64,000 nucleotides of DNA, from positions 1,051,869-1,115,868 of the forward strand of contig NZ_FMUJ01000002.1 in assembly GCF_900100965.1 (NCBI RefSeq). The letters run 5' to 3'. Origin of the DNA: Variovorax sp. EL159 (GTDB taxonomy: Bacteria; Pseudomonadota; Gammaproteobacteria; Burkholderiales; Burkholderiaceae_C). The translations under genes were made by a program, and so were the position numbers. Each line of letters begins with the position of its first letter. Position 1 is the stretch's first letter. This document shows positions 26,265 through 34,596 of the stretch, piece by piece. The notes under the pieces were generated by a model that saw only the letters and a program-made list of their open reading frames with translations, had not been told where the DNA came from and searched no databases.

Positions 26265-26927
26265 ATGTCCCGTCCCCCCATCGAAATCGAAACCGCCCCC
26301 AACCCCACCGCCACGGTGATCGTGATGCACGGCCTTGGCGCCGACGGCAACGACTTCGTGCCGATCGCCAACGAGCTCGACCTGTCGGGCGTGGGCCCGG
26401 TGCGTTTCGTGTTTCCCAATGCGCCGGTGATCCCCGTCACGCTGAATGGCGGCTACCAGATGCCGGCGTGGTTCGACATCGCGGCGGCCGATTTCAACGT
26501 GCAGGAAGACGCGGCCGGCCTGCGCCGCTCCCAGGCCACCATCGAGGCGGTGATCGCCAACGAAAAGGCCCGTGGCATCGCCGCCGGCCGGATCGTGGTG
26601 GCAGGCTTTTCCCAGGGCTGCGCGATGGCGCTGCTGACCGGCCTGCGCCACACCGAGCGCCTAGCGGGCATCGTCGGCATGTCGGGCTGGTTGCCGCTGG
26701 CGGCCAGCACCGCGGCCGAGCGCCATGCGGCCAACCACGACACGCCGGTGTTCCTCGGCCACGGCCGGCAAGACCCGATGGTGCCCATTGCCAGGGCGCT
26801 CCAGTCGCGCGATGCGCTCGCAGCATTGGGTTACACCGTCGAGTGGCACGAGTACACGATGGCGCATTCGGTCTGCATGGAAGAAATTGCCGACCTGAAC
26901 CGCTTCCTGCTGCGCGTGCTGGGCTGA
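26265..26927 (+). CDS. alpha/beta-hydrolase carboxylesterase (phospholipase/carboxylesterase family)
   Basis: 220 residues. The catalytic triad is readable: S116 in GFSQG, D170 in GHGRQDPMVP and H201 in AHSVCMEE, and HGLGADG supplies the oxyanion loop. The family hydrolyses short acyl esters and resembles acyl-protein thioesterases. No signal peptide, so cytosolic. A GC-rich gap of 155 bases precedes it; no terminator is clear there. The monooxygenase-like gene downstream is 45 bases away on the same strand. Confidence 0.9.
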   Translation: MSRPPIEIETAPNPTATVIVMHGLGADGNDFVPIANELDLSGVGPVRFVFPNAPVIPVTLNGGYQMPAWFDIAAADFNVQEDAAGLRRSQATIEAVIANEKARGIAAGRIVVAGFSQGCAMALLTGLRHTERLAGIVGMSGWLPLAASTAAERHAANHDTPVFLGHGRQDPMVPIARALQSRDALAALGYTVEWHEYTMAHSVCMEEIADLNRFLLRVLG

Positions 26928-26972
26928 ACAGGCCCCTTCGCGCAGGCCCACGAGAGAAAAGGAGACAACGAC

Positions 26973-27290
26973 ATGATCCTGGTCATCGGACACGCCCTCG
27001 CCAAGCCCGACACCCTGCAGGCGATGCTGGCCATCAGCGTGGAGCATGTGCTGCGCTCGCGCGCCGAGCCCGGCTGTATCTCGCACGAAGTCACGACCGA
27101 CGTGCAAGACCCGCTGCGCCTGACCTTCGTGGAGCGCTGGAGCGACATGGCCACGCTGCAGGCCCACTTTCGCGTCGATGCCTCGCGCGCCTTCGGCAAG
27201 GCGCTCGCGGCCATGGCCGACGGCACGCCGGAGATCCACGTCTACCAGTCGGACGAGATCGACCTGTCGGCGGGCCGCGCCAAGGGCTGA
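26973..27290 (+). CDS. antibiotic-biosynthesis-monooxygenase (ABM/YgiN-type) domain protein
   Basis: 105 residues, a single ferredoxin-like dimeric alpha/beta-barrel domain. ARVDP-type features are replaced by RSRAEPGCISHEV and FVERWSDMATLQAHF, the ABM core. Members are cofactor-free quinol or polyketide monooxygenases, or simply stress proteins. The start has AAGGAG nine bases upstream. It may share a transcript with the upstream carboxylesterase. Function unknown. Confidence 0.78.
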   Translation: MILVIGHALAKPDTLQAMLAISVEHVLRSRAEPGCISHEVTTDVQDPLRLTFVERWSDMATLQAHFRVDASRAFGKALAAMADGTPEIHVYQSDEIDLSAGRAKG

Positions 27291-27339
27291 ATCGCGCTCG
27301 CCGAACAACCGGTCAACGACCATGCCGCTGCCGTTGTTT

Positions 27340-27356
27340 GCTATTAAAAAAGTAGC
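27340..27356. repeat. short GCTA...TAGC palindrome, possible family-specific element
   Basis: GCTATTAAAAAAGTAGC, a 17-base inverted repeat with an A-rich centre, stands out as an AT-rich island in the gap before gshA. A related element lies at 34489-34505. Similar elements are, from memory, common in Comamonadaceae intergenic regions. Function unknown. Confidence 0.45.
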
Positions 27357-27455
27357 GCATCACAGGGTAGCCAACCCCGGGATTCCCTGCACGAGCAGTG
27401 CCCGCGCACCCGTGCTACCTTCCAGCCCCTCAGAAGATTGATGGGTGATAACAAT

Positions 27456-29012
27456 ATGAGCAACAGATTGCAGGAGAGGTTGGGTGCACTCTCAGCCGCA
27501 CGCCTCCAGGGCATGCGCCGAGGGATCGAGAAGGAAAGCCTGCGCGCGCTGCCGGACGGCAAGCTCGCGCTGACGCCGCATCCGCTGGCGCTGGGCGCCG
27601 CGCTCACGCATCCGCACATCACGACCGACTTCAGCGAATCGCAGCTCGAACTCATCACGGGCGTGCACGCGGGCGTCGAATCGGCGCTCGAAGAGCTGAC
27701 CCGGGTGCACCAGTTCACCTACCGCGTGCTCGACCAGTTGGGCGACGAGCGCCTCTGGGTGTCGAGCATGCCCTGCGGCCTGCCGACCGACGAAACCATT
27801 CCGATCGGCCGCTATGGCTCGTCGAACGTGGGCCGCGCCAAGAGCGTGTACCGCATGGGCCTGAGCCACCGCTATGGCCGCCGCATGCAGACCATCTCGG
27901 GCATTCACTACAACTGGTCGCTGCCCGACGTGTCGAGCGAGCAGTACTTTGCGTTGATCCGCAACTTCCGCCGCCACGCTTTCCTCTTGCTGTACCTGTT
28001 CGGCGCTTCGCCGGCGCTGTGTTCGAGCTTTGTCGCGGGCCGCCCGCACGAGCTGCAGCCGCTGGGCGACGGCAGCATGTTCATGCCGCACGGCACCTCG
28101 CTGCGCATGGGCCGCCTGGGCTACCAGAGCGACGCGCAGGCCTCGCTGGCCGTGAGCTACAACAGCCTCGACGGTTACGGCGCCTCGCTGCAGGACGCGC
28201 TCACGCGCCCATGGCCGGCCTACGAAGCCATCGGCATCCGCAACCTGGGCGGCGACTACAACCAGCTCGGCACCAGCCTGTTGCAGATCGAGAACGAGTT
28301 CTACGGCACCATCCGCCCCAAGCGCGTGATCAATCCCGGCGAGCGCCCGCTGCATGCGCTGCGCGAGCGCGGTGTCGAATACGTCGAAGTGCGGCTGATG
28401 GACCTCGACCCCTTCGAGACCGTCGGCATCAACGCGCAGACCATGCGCTTCATCGACGTGTTCCTGCTGCACTGCCTGCTGAGCGACAGCCCCGACGACA
28501 CGCCGCAAGAAATCGCCGACCTCGCCCGCAACCAGCACCTGACGGCCGCGCGCGGCCGCGAGCCGGGCCTGCGCCTTGCGCGTGGCGGCAGCGAAGTGGT
28601 GCTGGCCGACTGGGGGCTTGAGCTGGTCGAGCAATGCCTGCCCATCGCCGCCGCGCTCGATGCCGCCCACGGCGGCACGCAGCACACCGAGGCGGTGCAC
28701 GCCGCCAGGGCCGCGCTGCAGAACCCCGACAGCCTGCCTTCGGCACGCGTGCTCGCGGCCATCGAGCAGCAGCACGGCAACTCCTTCGTCGGTTTCGTGC
28801 GGGCCCAGTCCGAGCAGACCCGCGCGACCTTGCTGGGTCTGCCGTTCTCGGCCGCGCAGCAGGCCGAGTTCGAGCAGATGACGGCCGAGTCGATCCAGGA
28901 GCAAAAGCGCATCGAGGCCGCCGACACGCTGCCCTTCGAGATCTATCGCGAGCAGTACGTCTCGCCCGCGCGCCTGGGCATGGCCCGCGGCCGCATGGCC
29001 GTCGCTGCCTAG
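27456..29012 (+). CDS. gshA: glutamate-cysteine ligase GshA
   Basis: 518 residues, the same length as E. coli GshA. ATP-dependent first step of glutathione synthesis, joining Glu (gamma-carboxyl) to Cys in the cytosol. Family blocks: RRGIEKESLR, TDFSESQLELIT, YGSSNVGRAKSVYRMGLSHRYG (in part), ISGIHYNWSLP, and EYVEVRLMDLDPFE. The start at 27456 gives the standard length; ATG at 27441 and TTG at 27438 are in frame with no clearer ribosome-binding site. Preceded by an AT-rich gap holding the short palindrome. Confidence 0.93.
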   Translation: MSNRLQERLGALSAARLQGMRRGIEKESLRALPDGKLALTPHPLALGAALTHPHITTDFSESQLELITGVHAGVESALEELTRVHQFTYRVLDQLGDERLWVSSMPCGLPTDETIPIGRYGSSNVGRAKSVYRMGLSHRYGRRMQTISGIHYNWSLPDVSSEQYFALIRNFRRHAFLLLYLFGASPALCSSFVAGRPHELQPLGDGSMFMPHGTSLRMGRLGYQSDAQASLAVSYNSLDGYGASLQDALTRPWPAYEAIGIRNLGGDYNQLGTSLLQIENEFYGTIRPKRVINPGERPLHALRERGVEYVEVRLMDLDPFETVGINAQTMRFIDVFLLHCLLSDSPDDTPQEIADLARNQHLTAARGREPGLRLARGGSEVVLADWGLELVEQCLPIAAALDAAHGGTQHTEAVHAARAALQNPDSLPSARVLAAIEQQHGNSFVGFVRAQSEQTRATLLGLPFSAAQQAEFEQMTAESIQEQKRIEAADTLPFEIYREQYVSPARLGMARGRMAVAA

Positions 29013-29147
29013 CTCGACATCCAACGGCGGACAGCGGCGGGGGCCGATGGCCTACAGGGTTTGACCTGTATGGCCCACCGCACGCGCCGCCGGGGCTGCG
29101 AGGATGGCATCCATGCATTGCGCAAGCTCCGACCCGGCGAGGTCGCC

Positions 29148-29528
29148 ATGACTTTCAAGGCCTACCTGGTGGAGGACAGCCCCGTGATCCGCGAGAACCT
29201 CGTCGGTTTTCTGGAGGACGTGGCCGACGCGGAGGTCGTCGCCTCGGCCAGCACCGAGGACGAAGCCATCACCTGGCTGGGCCTGCACCGCGACGACTGG
29301 GACATGACCATCGTCGACCTGTTCCTCAAGCGCGGCAACGGGCTCGGCGTGATCCACGCGTGCCGCAACCGCGCACCGCACCAGAAGGTGGTGGTGCTCA
29401 GCAACTACGCCACCGCCGACATGCGCCAGCGCTCCGAACAGCTGGGCGCCGATGCCTTCTTCGACAAATCGGCCGAGCTCGACCAGCTCGTGGCCTATTG
29501 CGACCTGGTCCGCTCGTCGCACGAGTGA
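29148..29528 (+). CDS. single-domain response regulator (receiver only)
   Basis: 126 residues: only a CheY-like receiver, without DNA-binding output. Acidic pocket E9-D10, phospho-acceptor D57 in MTIVDLFLK, S85 and conserved K107. The start at MTFKAYL is preferred over the ATG at 29061, whose extra residues are not receiver-like. No histidine kinase is next to it, so the partner is elsewhere; it may act as a phosphate sink or in a signalling relay. Transcribed after gshA with a 135-base gap. Confidence 0.85.
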   Translation: MTFKAYLVEDSPVIRENLVGFLEDVADAEVVASASTEDEAITWLGLHRDDWDMTIVDLFLKRGNGLGVIHACRNRAPHQKVVVLSNYATADMRQRSEQLGADAFFDKSAELDQLVAYCDLVRSSHE

Positions 29529-29641
29529 CTGGGGCCGCGCGCGGGTGACTGCGCCGGGGTGTCTTTCTGGGGTAAAACGCCACGCTGCCGCACAGCGGCA
29601 ACCGAATACCGGCAACTCCCAAGGAAAGCGACAGAGACACC

Positions 29642-30574
29642 ATGAGCAGCAGCAACAGCATTGACTTCAAGGGCCGCGTGGCCATCGTGACCGGCGCGGG
29701 CGGCGGCCTGGGCCGCCAGCATGCGCTGGCCCTGGCGGCGCGCGGCGCCAAGGTGGTGGTCAACGATCTGGGTGGCGCGCGCGACGGCTCCGGCGGCTCG
29801 GTCAGCGCCGCGCAGGCGGTGGTCGACGAGATCAAGGCCGCCGGCGGCGAGGCCATTGCCAACGGCGCCTCGGTCACCGATTTCGCGGCCGTGCAGGCCA
29901 TGGTCAAGCAGGCGGTGGATGCCTGGGGCCGCGTCGACATCCTCGTGAACAACGCCGGCATCCTGCGCGACAAGAGCTTCGCCAAGATGGAGCTGGCCGA
30001 CTTCCAGCTGGTGGTCGACGTGCACCTGATGGGCGCCGTGAACTGCACCAAGGCCGTCTGGGCGCTCATGAACGAGCAGAAGTACGGCCGCATCGTGATG
30101 ACCACCTCGTCCACCGGCCTGTACGGCAACTTCGGCCAGAGCAACTACGGCGCCGCCAAGCTGGCGCTGGTGGGCCTGATGCAGACGCTGAGCATCGAAG
30201 GCGCCAAGAACGACATCCGCGTGAACTGCCTGGCGCCCACCGCCGCCACCCGCATGACCGAGGACCTGTTCCCCAAGGACATGCTCGAAGCCTTCCAGCC
30301 CGAGGCCGTGGTGCCCGCCATGCTGGTGCTGGCTTCGCAGGACGCGCCCAACCGCACCGTGCTGTGCGCCGGTGCCGGCGTGTTCGAGGCCGCCCACATC
30401 ACGCTGACGCAGGGCGCGTGGCTGGGCATCGGCCCCGACGTGCCCGAGCAGCTGGCCGAACGGCTGGCCGAAGTGACTTCGCGCGATGGCGAAGCCGTGC
30501 CGCAGAGCGGTGCCGCGCAGGGCGGCAACGAGGTCGCCAAGGCGAAGGCCGGCGCGGGCGCCCGCAAGGGCTGA
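29642..30574 (+). CDS. SDR-family 3-hydroxyacyl-CoA dehydrogenase-like oxidoreductase
   Basis: 310 residues. TGAGGGLGRQHAL near residue 17, the insert NDLGGARDGSGGS after beta-2, NNAG, and the catalytic Tyr-x3-Lys in SNYGAAKLA. The GGxG insert after beta-2 is the mark of the dehydrogenase part of peroxisomal multifunctional enzyme type 2, so oxidation of a 3-hydroxyacyl-CoA is likely. The C-terminal tail (after about residue 280) is low-complexity. AAGGAAAG precedes the ATG. Cytosolic; probable beta-oxidation role. Confidence 0.85.
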   Translation: MSSSNSIDFKGRVAIVTGAGGGLGRQHALALAARGAKVVVNDLGGARDGSGGSVSAAQAVVDEIKAAGGEAIANGASVTDFAAVQAMVKQAVDAWGRVDILVNNAGILRDKSFAKMELADFQLVVDVHLMGAVNCTKAVWALMNEQKYGRIVMTTSSTGLYGNFGQSNYGAAKLALVGLMQTLSIEGAKNDIRVNCLAPTAATRMTEDLFPKDMLEAFQPEAVVPAMLVLASQDAPNRTVLCAGAGVFEAAHITLTQGAWLGIGPDVPEQLAERLAEVTSRDGEAVPQSGAAQGGNEVAKAKAGAGARKG

Positions 30575-30688
30575 GCGCGCGGCGCCGTTCATGGCGCCGT
30601 TCGTGGCGCTTGACCTCGAGTGCACTCGAGCATTTCCAATGAATTTTCCGGGCTTCCCGGTTCCATCATTCATCGAGGAAATCACGCC

Positions 30689-31117
30689 ATGAACACCACC
30701 ATCGACAACAAGGCCCTGGTCCAGCGCATCCATGCCGAGCTGGACAAGGGCAACGGCCAGGTCTTCGTCGACAGCCTGGCCGACGACGCCCGCTGGACAC
30801 TGGAAGGCACCACGCCGTGGTCGCGCACCTATGCGGGCAAGAAGGCGATCCGCGAAGAGCTGCTGAAGCCGCTCTTCGCGCAGTTCGCAGGGCTCTACGT
30901 GAGCAAGACCGAGCGCATCATTGCCGAAGGCGACCGCGTGGTCGTGCTCTTCAGCGGCGACGTGCCCACCAAGGCCGGCAAGCGCTACAACAACCGCTAC
31001 TGCTACATCTACCGACTCGAAGGAGGCCAGGTGAAAGAGCTGACGGAGTACTTCGATACCGCACTGGTGCAGGAGGCGCTCGATGCGCCTTCGGCCGTTG
31101 CCCATGCCGGCCACTGA
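30689..31117 (+). CDS. NTF2-like (SnoaL-type) protein
   Basis: 142 residues, one NTF2-fold domain. Family features: LADDARWTLEGTTPWS, GKKAIREELL, YNNRYCYIYRLEGGQVKELTEYFDT (cited in part). SnoaL-like proteins are cyclases, isomerases, or proteins of unknown role. The stop lies 35 bases inside the MerR gene that follows, so the two are translationally linked. It starts 115 bases after the SDR, in a leader without a clear ribosome-binding site except GAGG near 30678. Confidence 0.8.
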   Translation: MNTTIDNKALVQRIHAELDKGNGQVFVDSLADDARWTLEGTTPWSRTYAGKKAIREELLKPLFAQFAGLYVSKTERIIAEGDRVVVLFSGDVPTKAGKRYNNRYCYIYRLEGGQVKELTEYFDTALVQEALDAPSAVAHAGH

Positions 31118-31604
31118 GCCGCTTGCCGCACCGGTGGCGGCACCGGCACCGGCATCGGCGAAGGGCACGCCTTTCCACATCGGCGAACTGGCCACGCGCA
31201 CCGGCCGCACGGTACACGCCATCCGCTGGTACGAGACGCAGGGCCTGGTGCCCGGCGTGGCGCGCGACGACGGCGGCCGGCGCCTTTATGGCGAGCTGCA
31301 CGTGGGCTGGCTCGACCTGATGGAGCGGCTGCGCCGCACCGGCATGTCGATCGCCGAGATGCGCGAATACACCGCGCTGGCGGTGCAGGGCAAGGTCACG
31401 CTGCGCGAGCGGCGCGATCTGCTCGCGGCGCATCGCGCGCGCGTGACCGAGACCATCGCCGAATGGAAGAGGGCGCTGTCGCTGGTCGACCGCAAGATCG
31501 ATTTCTACGACGCGTGGATGGCAAGCGGCCACCGGCCGCCGCTCATTCCCGCCGAGATGCCCAGCCTCAAGCCGCCGAACAAACGCAAGGGGAAAGCCCG
31601 ATGA
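31083..31604 (+). CDS. MerR-family transcriptional regulator
   Basis: 173 residues. A 28-residue Ala/Pro-rich N-terminal extension precedes the MerR helix-turn-helix (FHIGELATRTGRTVHAIRWYE, cited in part) and a coiled-coil dimer helix (MSIAEMREYTALAVQGKVTLRERRDLL). No metal-type Cys cluster, so sensing an organic signal is more likely. The start at 31083 has AGGAGG six bases upstream, the best Shine-Dalgarno in this region, and overlaps the NTF2 gene by 35 bases. The TGA overlaps the next gene's ATG. Confidence 0.87.
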   Translation: MRLRPLPMPATEPLAAPVAAPAPASAKGTPFHIGELATRTGRTVHAIRWYETQGLVPGVARDDGGRRLYGELHVGWLDLMERLRRTGMSIAEMREYTALAVQGKVTLRERRDLLAAHRARVTETIAEWKRALSLVDRKIDFYDAWMASGHRPPLIPAEMPSLKPPNKRKGKAR

Positions 31605-32746
31605 CCGACACCACCCTCGCTCCCTTGCCGCTGCCCGTGGGCATCCGTTCGCGCCAGGTCGACAACGGCAACGGTCTGTCGATGCACGTGCTCGAAGCCG
31701 GCTTCGAAGCACCGGGCCGGCCCTGCGTGCTGTTGCTGCACGGCTTTCCGGAGCTGGCCTACAGCTGGCGCAAGGTGATGCTGCCGCTGGCAGCCGCGGG
31801 CTATCACGTGGTCGCGCCCGACCAGCGTGGCTATGGCCGCACCACCGGCTGGCAGCAGGGCTACGACGCGGGGCTCGACGAGTTCCGCCTGCTGAATCTC
31901 GTGCGCGATGCGCTCGGGCTGCTGGCGGCGCTGGGGCATGACTCGGTGGCCGCCGTGGTGGGTCATGACTTCGGTTCGCCGGTGGCAGCGTGGTGCGCGC
32001 TGACGCGACCCGACGTGTTTCGCTCGGTCGTGCTGATGAGCGCGCCGTTCGGCGGTCCGCCGCCTGGTGCAACGGCCGGGCTCGCCGAGTCCACGCGGCA
32101 ACTGCTCGAAGGCCTCGCGGCGCTGCAGCCGCCGCGCCAGCACTACCAGTGGTACTACTCGACGCGCGAGGCCAATGGCCACATGCAGCACCCGCCGCAA
32201 GGCCTGCACGCCTTCCTGCGTGCCTACTACCACCACAAGAGCGCCGACTGGCCCGGCAACCAGCCATTCAGGCTGGCCGCGATGAGCGCCGCCGAACTGG
32301 CCCGCCTGCCGAGCTACTACGTGATGCGCGCCGACCGGACCATGGCCGAGACCGTGGCCGAGGAAATGCCATCGCTCGAACAGATCGCCGCCTGCCGCTG
32401 GCTGCCCGACGACGAACTGGCCACCTACGCCACCGAGTACGCGCGCACCGGCTTCCAGGGCGGGCTGCAGTGGTATCGCTGCGGCACCGGCGGCCGCTAC
32501 GCCGCCGAGATGCAGGCCTGGTCGGGCCGCACGATCGACGTGCCCTCGTGCTTCATTGCGGGCCGCAGCGACTGGGGCATCTACCAGAAGCCCGGAGATT
32601 TCGAGGCGATGCAGGCCACGGCCTGCACGCGGATGCGCGGCGTGCACCTCGTCGAAGGCGCGGGCCACTGGGTGCAGCAGGAGCAGCCCGGCGAGGTGCG
32701 CCGCCTGCTGCTCGGCTTTCTGCGCGAAGAGGCTATTCGGCGGTAA
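31601..32746 (+). CDS. alpha/beta hydrolase, epoxide-hydrolase-like
   Basis: 381 residues. HGFPE (oxyanion), nucleophile D123 in GHDFGSP (Asp rather than Ser, as in epoxide hydrolases and haloalkane dehalogenases), and H in GAGHWVQQEQP near the end. An insert of about 120 residues between the core strands (TREANGHMQHPP region) forms the cap domain. The ATG overlaps the MerR stop, giving a three-gene translationally coupled set with NTF2 and MerR. The 3' end overlaps the convergent HPF-like gene by 14 bases. Confidence 0.85.
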   Translation: MTDTTLAPLPLPVGIRSRQVDNGNGLSMHVLEAGFEAPGRPCVLLLHGFPELAYSWRKVMLPLAAAGYHVVAPDQRGYGRTTGWQQGYDAGLDEFRLLNLVRDALGLLAALGHDSVAAVVGHDFGSPVAAWCALTRPDVFRSVVLMSAPFGGPPPGATAGLAESTRQLLEGLAALQPPRQHYQWYYSTREANGHMQHPPQGLHAFLRAYYHHKSADWPGNQPFRLAAMSAAELARLPSYYVMRADRTMAETVAEEMPSLEQIAACRWLPDDELATYATEYARTGFQGGLQWYRCGTGGRYAAEMQAWSGRTIDVPSCFIAGRSDWGIYQKPGDFEAMQATACTRMRGVHLVEGAGHWVQQEQPGEVRRLLLGFLREEAIRR

Positions 32747-33092
32747 AGCCCGCGTCCTTGCGGATCGAGCCGCGGTCGCGGTGGTTGTTCAGGCGGCCCA
32801 GCGTGCTGTCGAGCAGGCGCTTGAGCTTGTCGGCCGCGCCGCGGAAGGCCTCGTCGAGCGTGTTGGCGTGCTGCGTCACGGCCAGGGGCTGGTGGTGTGC
32901 AAGGCGGGCTTCCATCACGCAGCGCTTGTCGCCGCCGCCGGCCTTGTCGTGGTTCTCGTCGCTCAGATGCACTTCGACGCGCGTCACGTCTTCGATGAAA
33001 CGGCTCAGATGCTGCTTGATCTCCGTGTCGGCCCAGCGTTCCAGCGTGTCCTTGTTCTCGATGCCGTTGCTCGTGTTGACCTGAATCTGCAT
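32733..33092 (-). CDS. HPF/RaiA-family ribosome-associated protein
   Basis: 119 residues, the size of RaiA/HPF. These bind the 30S subunit and silence or protect ribosomes in stationary phase. Blocks: MQIQVNTSNGIENKDTLERW opens, VHLSDENHDK and CVMEARL in the middle, and HANTLDEAFRGAADKLKRLLD near the end, all typical. The start ATG at 33092 is chosen over 33128 because the family begins at MQIQ. Divergent from no gene nearby; 118 bases of featureless gap on the left of the CBS gene. Confidence 0.82.
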   Translation of the reverse strand: MQIQVNTSNGIENKDTLERWADTEIKQHLSRFIEDVTRVEVHLSDENHDKAGGGDKRCVMEARLAHHQPLAVTQHANTLDEAFRGAADKLKRLLDSTLGRLNNHRDRGSIRKDAGFTAE

Positions 33093-33210
33093 GCAATGTC
33101 CCTGCTGGATGGATGAACGAGTGCCCACTGTGCGCCCTGAAGCGCCCCGGTGTCCGTAGGCCTTTTACCTACCCACGAGCCGGGCAGGATCCGCAATTCG
33201 CCGGGCTTGA

Positions 33211-33639
33211 TCAGCTCTGGATGTACGTGGTCAACTGTTCGATGGTCGCCTCGTGGTCCGAGATGATGTCGTCCATCAAGTCCTGGATGGAGATCATGCC
33301 CACCACCTTGTCGCCGTCCACCACCGGCAGGTGGCGGAACTTGCGCTGGCTCATCAGCGTCATGCAGGCGCGCGTGCGGGTCTGCGGGGTGACGGTCATC
33401 ACGTCGGGCGTCATGATCTCCGAGACCTTCATCTCCTTCGAATTCTTGCCCTGCAGCGCCACCTTGCGGGTGTAGTCGCGCTCGGAAAGAAAGCCCACCA
33501 GCTTTTCGCCGTCCATCACCATCAGCGCGCCCACCTCGAAGTGGGCCAGCGTGGCCAGCGCGTCGAACACGCTGGAATCGGGCGAGGTGCGCCAGGCCGC
33601 GGAATCGTGACGCTTGAGCAGTTCGGAGACGGGTTTCAT
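33211..33639 (-). CDS. CBS-domain protein
   Basis: 142 residues: two CBS motifs and nothing else. The first holds VFDALATLAHFEVGALMVMD and GFLSERDYTRKV, the second IMTPDVMTVTPQTRTRACMTLMSQRKFRHLPVVD (in part) and GMISIQDLMDD. CBS pairs bind adenosyl nucleotides (AMP, ATP, SAM) to sense energy state. Stand-alone proteins of this type are common in Betaproteobacteria, function unknown. Preceded by a 134-base gap without further signals. Confidence 0.87.
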   Translation of the reverse strand: MKPVSELLKRHDSAAWRTSPDSSVFDALATLAHFEVGALMVMDGEKLVGFLSERDYTRKVALQGKNSKEMKVSEIMTPDVMTVTPQTRTRACMTLMSQRKFRHLPVVDGDKVVGMISIQDLMDDIISDHEATIEQLTTYIQS

Positions 33640-33773
33640 CGCGGTAACTCCATGAATAAAGTTTCGATTCACACCGACGCGCGTGCGCCGCACTCGGTCA
33701 AATGATAGGGGCGCGATGGCCCCTCGCGATGCAAAACCCTCTAGGGGATTGCGCGCGTGCGCCGTGCGAGAAC

Positions 33774-34388
33774 TTAAGGCTGCGCCGGTGCTGCCGATGC
33801 GGCCAGCACGCGGCTGAGCGCCACCGCGTCGCCGACCACCGTCTTCACGAGGCCCTTGTCGTCGAAGTTGACCTGGAACTCCGACCAGCTGTCGCGCCAG
33901 TAGCGCCACGTGGGCGCATCGAGGCTGGGGTTCTCGCTGGCCACCGGATAGCCGATGGCCATCAGCACCTGCTCGCGAGTCATGCCGGGCATCACCTTCG
34001 CGGCCAGGATCGCGTCGCGGACCGCGGGCGCAAACGCCGCCATCTTCTGCTTCGGGTCGGTGGTCACCACGTAGCGCTGCGCGAATTCGGGCAGCGTGAT
34101 GTTGCGGCTGTAGTCGTTCTTGATGCGCTGCGGCTTGCCGCCGAGGTCGAGGCTGAACCAGCGGAAGTCGTAGCCCGTGATGCGCGCCGTCGTGCCGACC
34201 GCGACGATGCGCGTGCCCTGCTCGTCGTAGTTGATGTCGCTGATCGACTCGCCGTAGGTCCGCATGTTGCAGCACAGGAAGCCGTCGAGCATCGGGCCGG
34301 GCGGCGGCGAAGGCCGCTGGGCATGGACGATGGTGGCGGGCAGGGCGGTGGCTGCCAGCAGGGCGGCAGCGGCAAGGCGCTTGAGCAT
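33774..34388 (-). CDS. exported protein with BamE-like motif
   Basis: 204 residues with a signal peptide (MLKRLAAAALLAATALPATIVHAQ), probably periplasmic. A central region has two neighbouring Cys (FLCCNMRTYGESISDINYDE, cited in part) and the end carries VMPGMTREQVLMAIGYPVAS, the glycine/threonine-rich turn seen in BamE/OmlA-type folds. It is not BamE itself: length and remaining sequence differ, and there is no lipobox. GAGGGAC nine bases upstream supports the start at 34388. Function unknown. Confidence 0.65.
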   Translation of the reverse strand: MLKRLAAAALLAATALPATIVHAQRPSPPPGPMLDGFLCCNMRTYGESISDINYDEQGTRIVAVGTTARITGYDFRWFSLDLGGKPQRIKNDYSRNITLPEFAQRYVVTTDPKQKMAAFAPAVRDAILAAKVMPGMTREQVLMAIGYPVASENPSLDAPTWRYWRDSWSEFQVNFDDKGLVKTVVGDAVALSRVLAASAAPAQP

Positions 34389-34488
34389 GGATGTCCCTCG
34401 GGTGTCTTTGTTGAAATGGCTGCGCGGGCGCAGCGCGGGGATTCTAGGATCGATCTCGCCCGCAACGAAGGCAGAATGGCGGCCTTCA

Positions 34489-34505
34489 GCTATCAAAGAT
34501 ATAGC
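34489..34505. repeat. GCTAT...ATAGC palindrome, related to the element before gshA
   Basis: GCTATCAAAGATATAGC: five-base inverted repeat GCTAT/ATAGC around an AT-rich centre, sitting in the 208-base gap upstream of the ylqF gene. Same architecture and ends as the 27340-27356 element. It could be a protein-binding site or a mobile miniature element. Function unknown. Confidence 0.45.
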
Positions 34506-34596
34506 AGCCAGCTACTGTTCAGGTTCGCGGGCCACAATCCTCCCCCGGCCCTTGGCCGACCCCTTCCAGACAGCGCGAAAGAAAGAGCATCCATCG

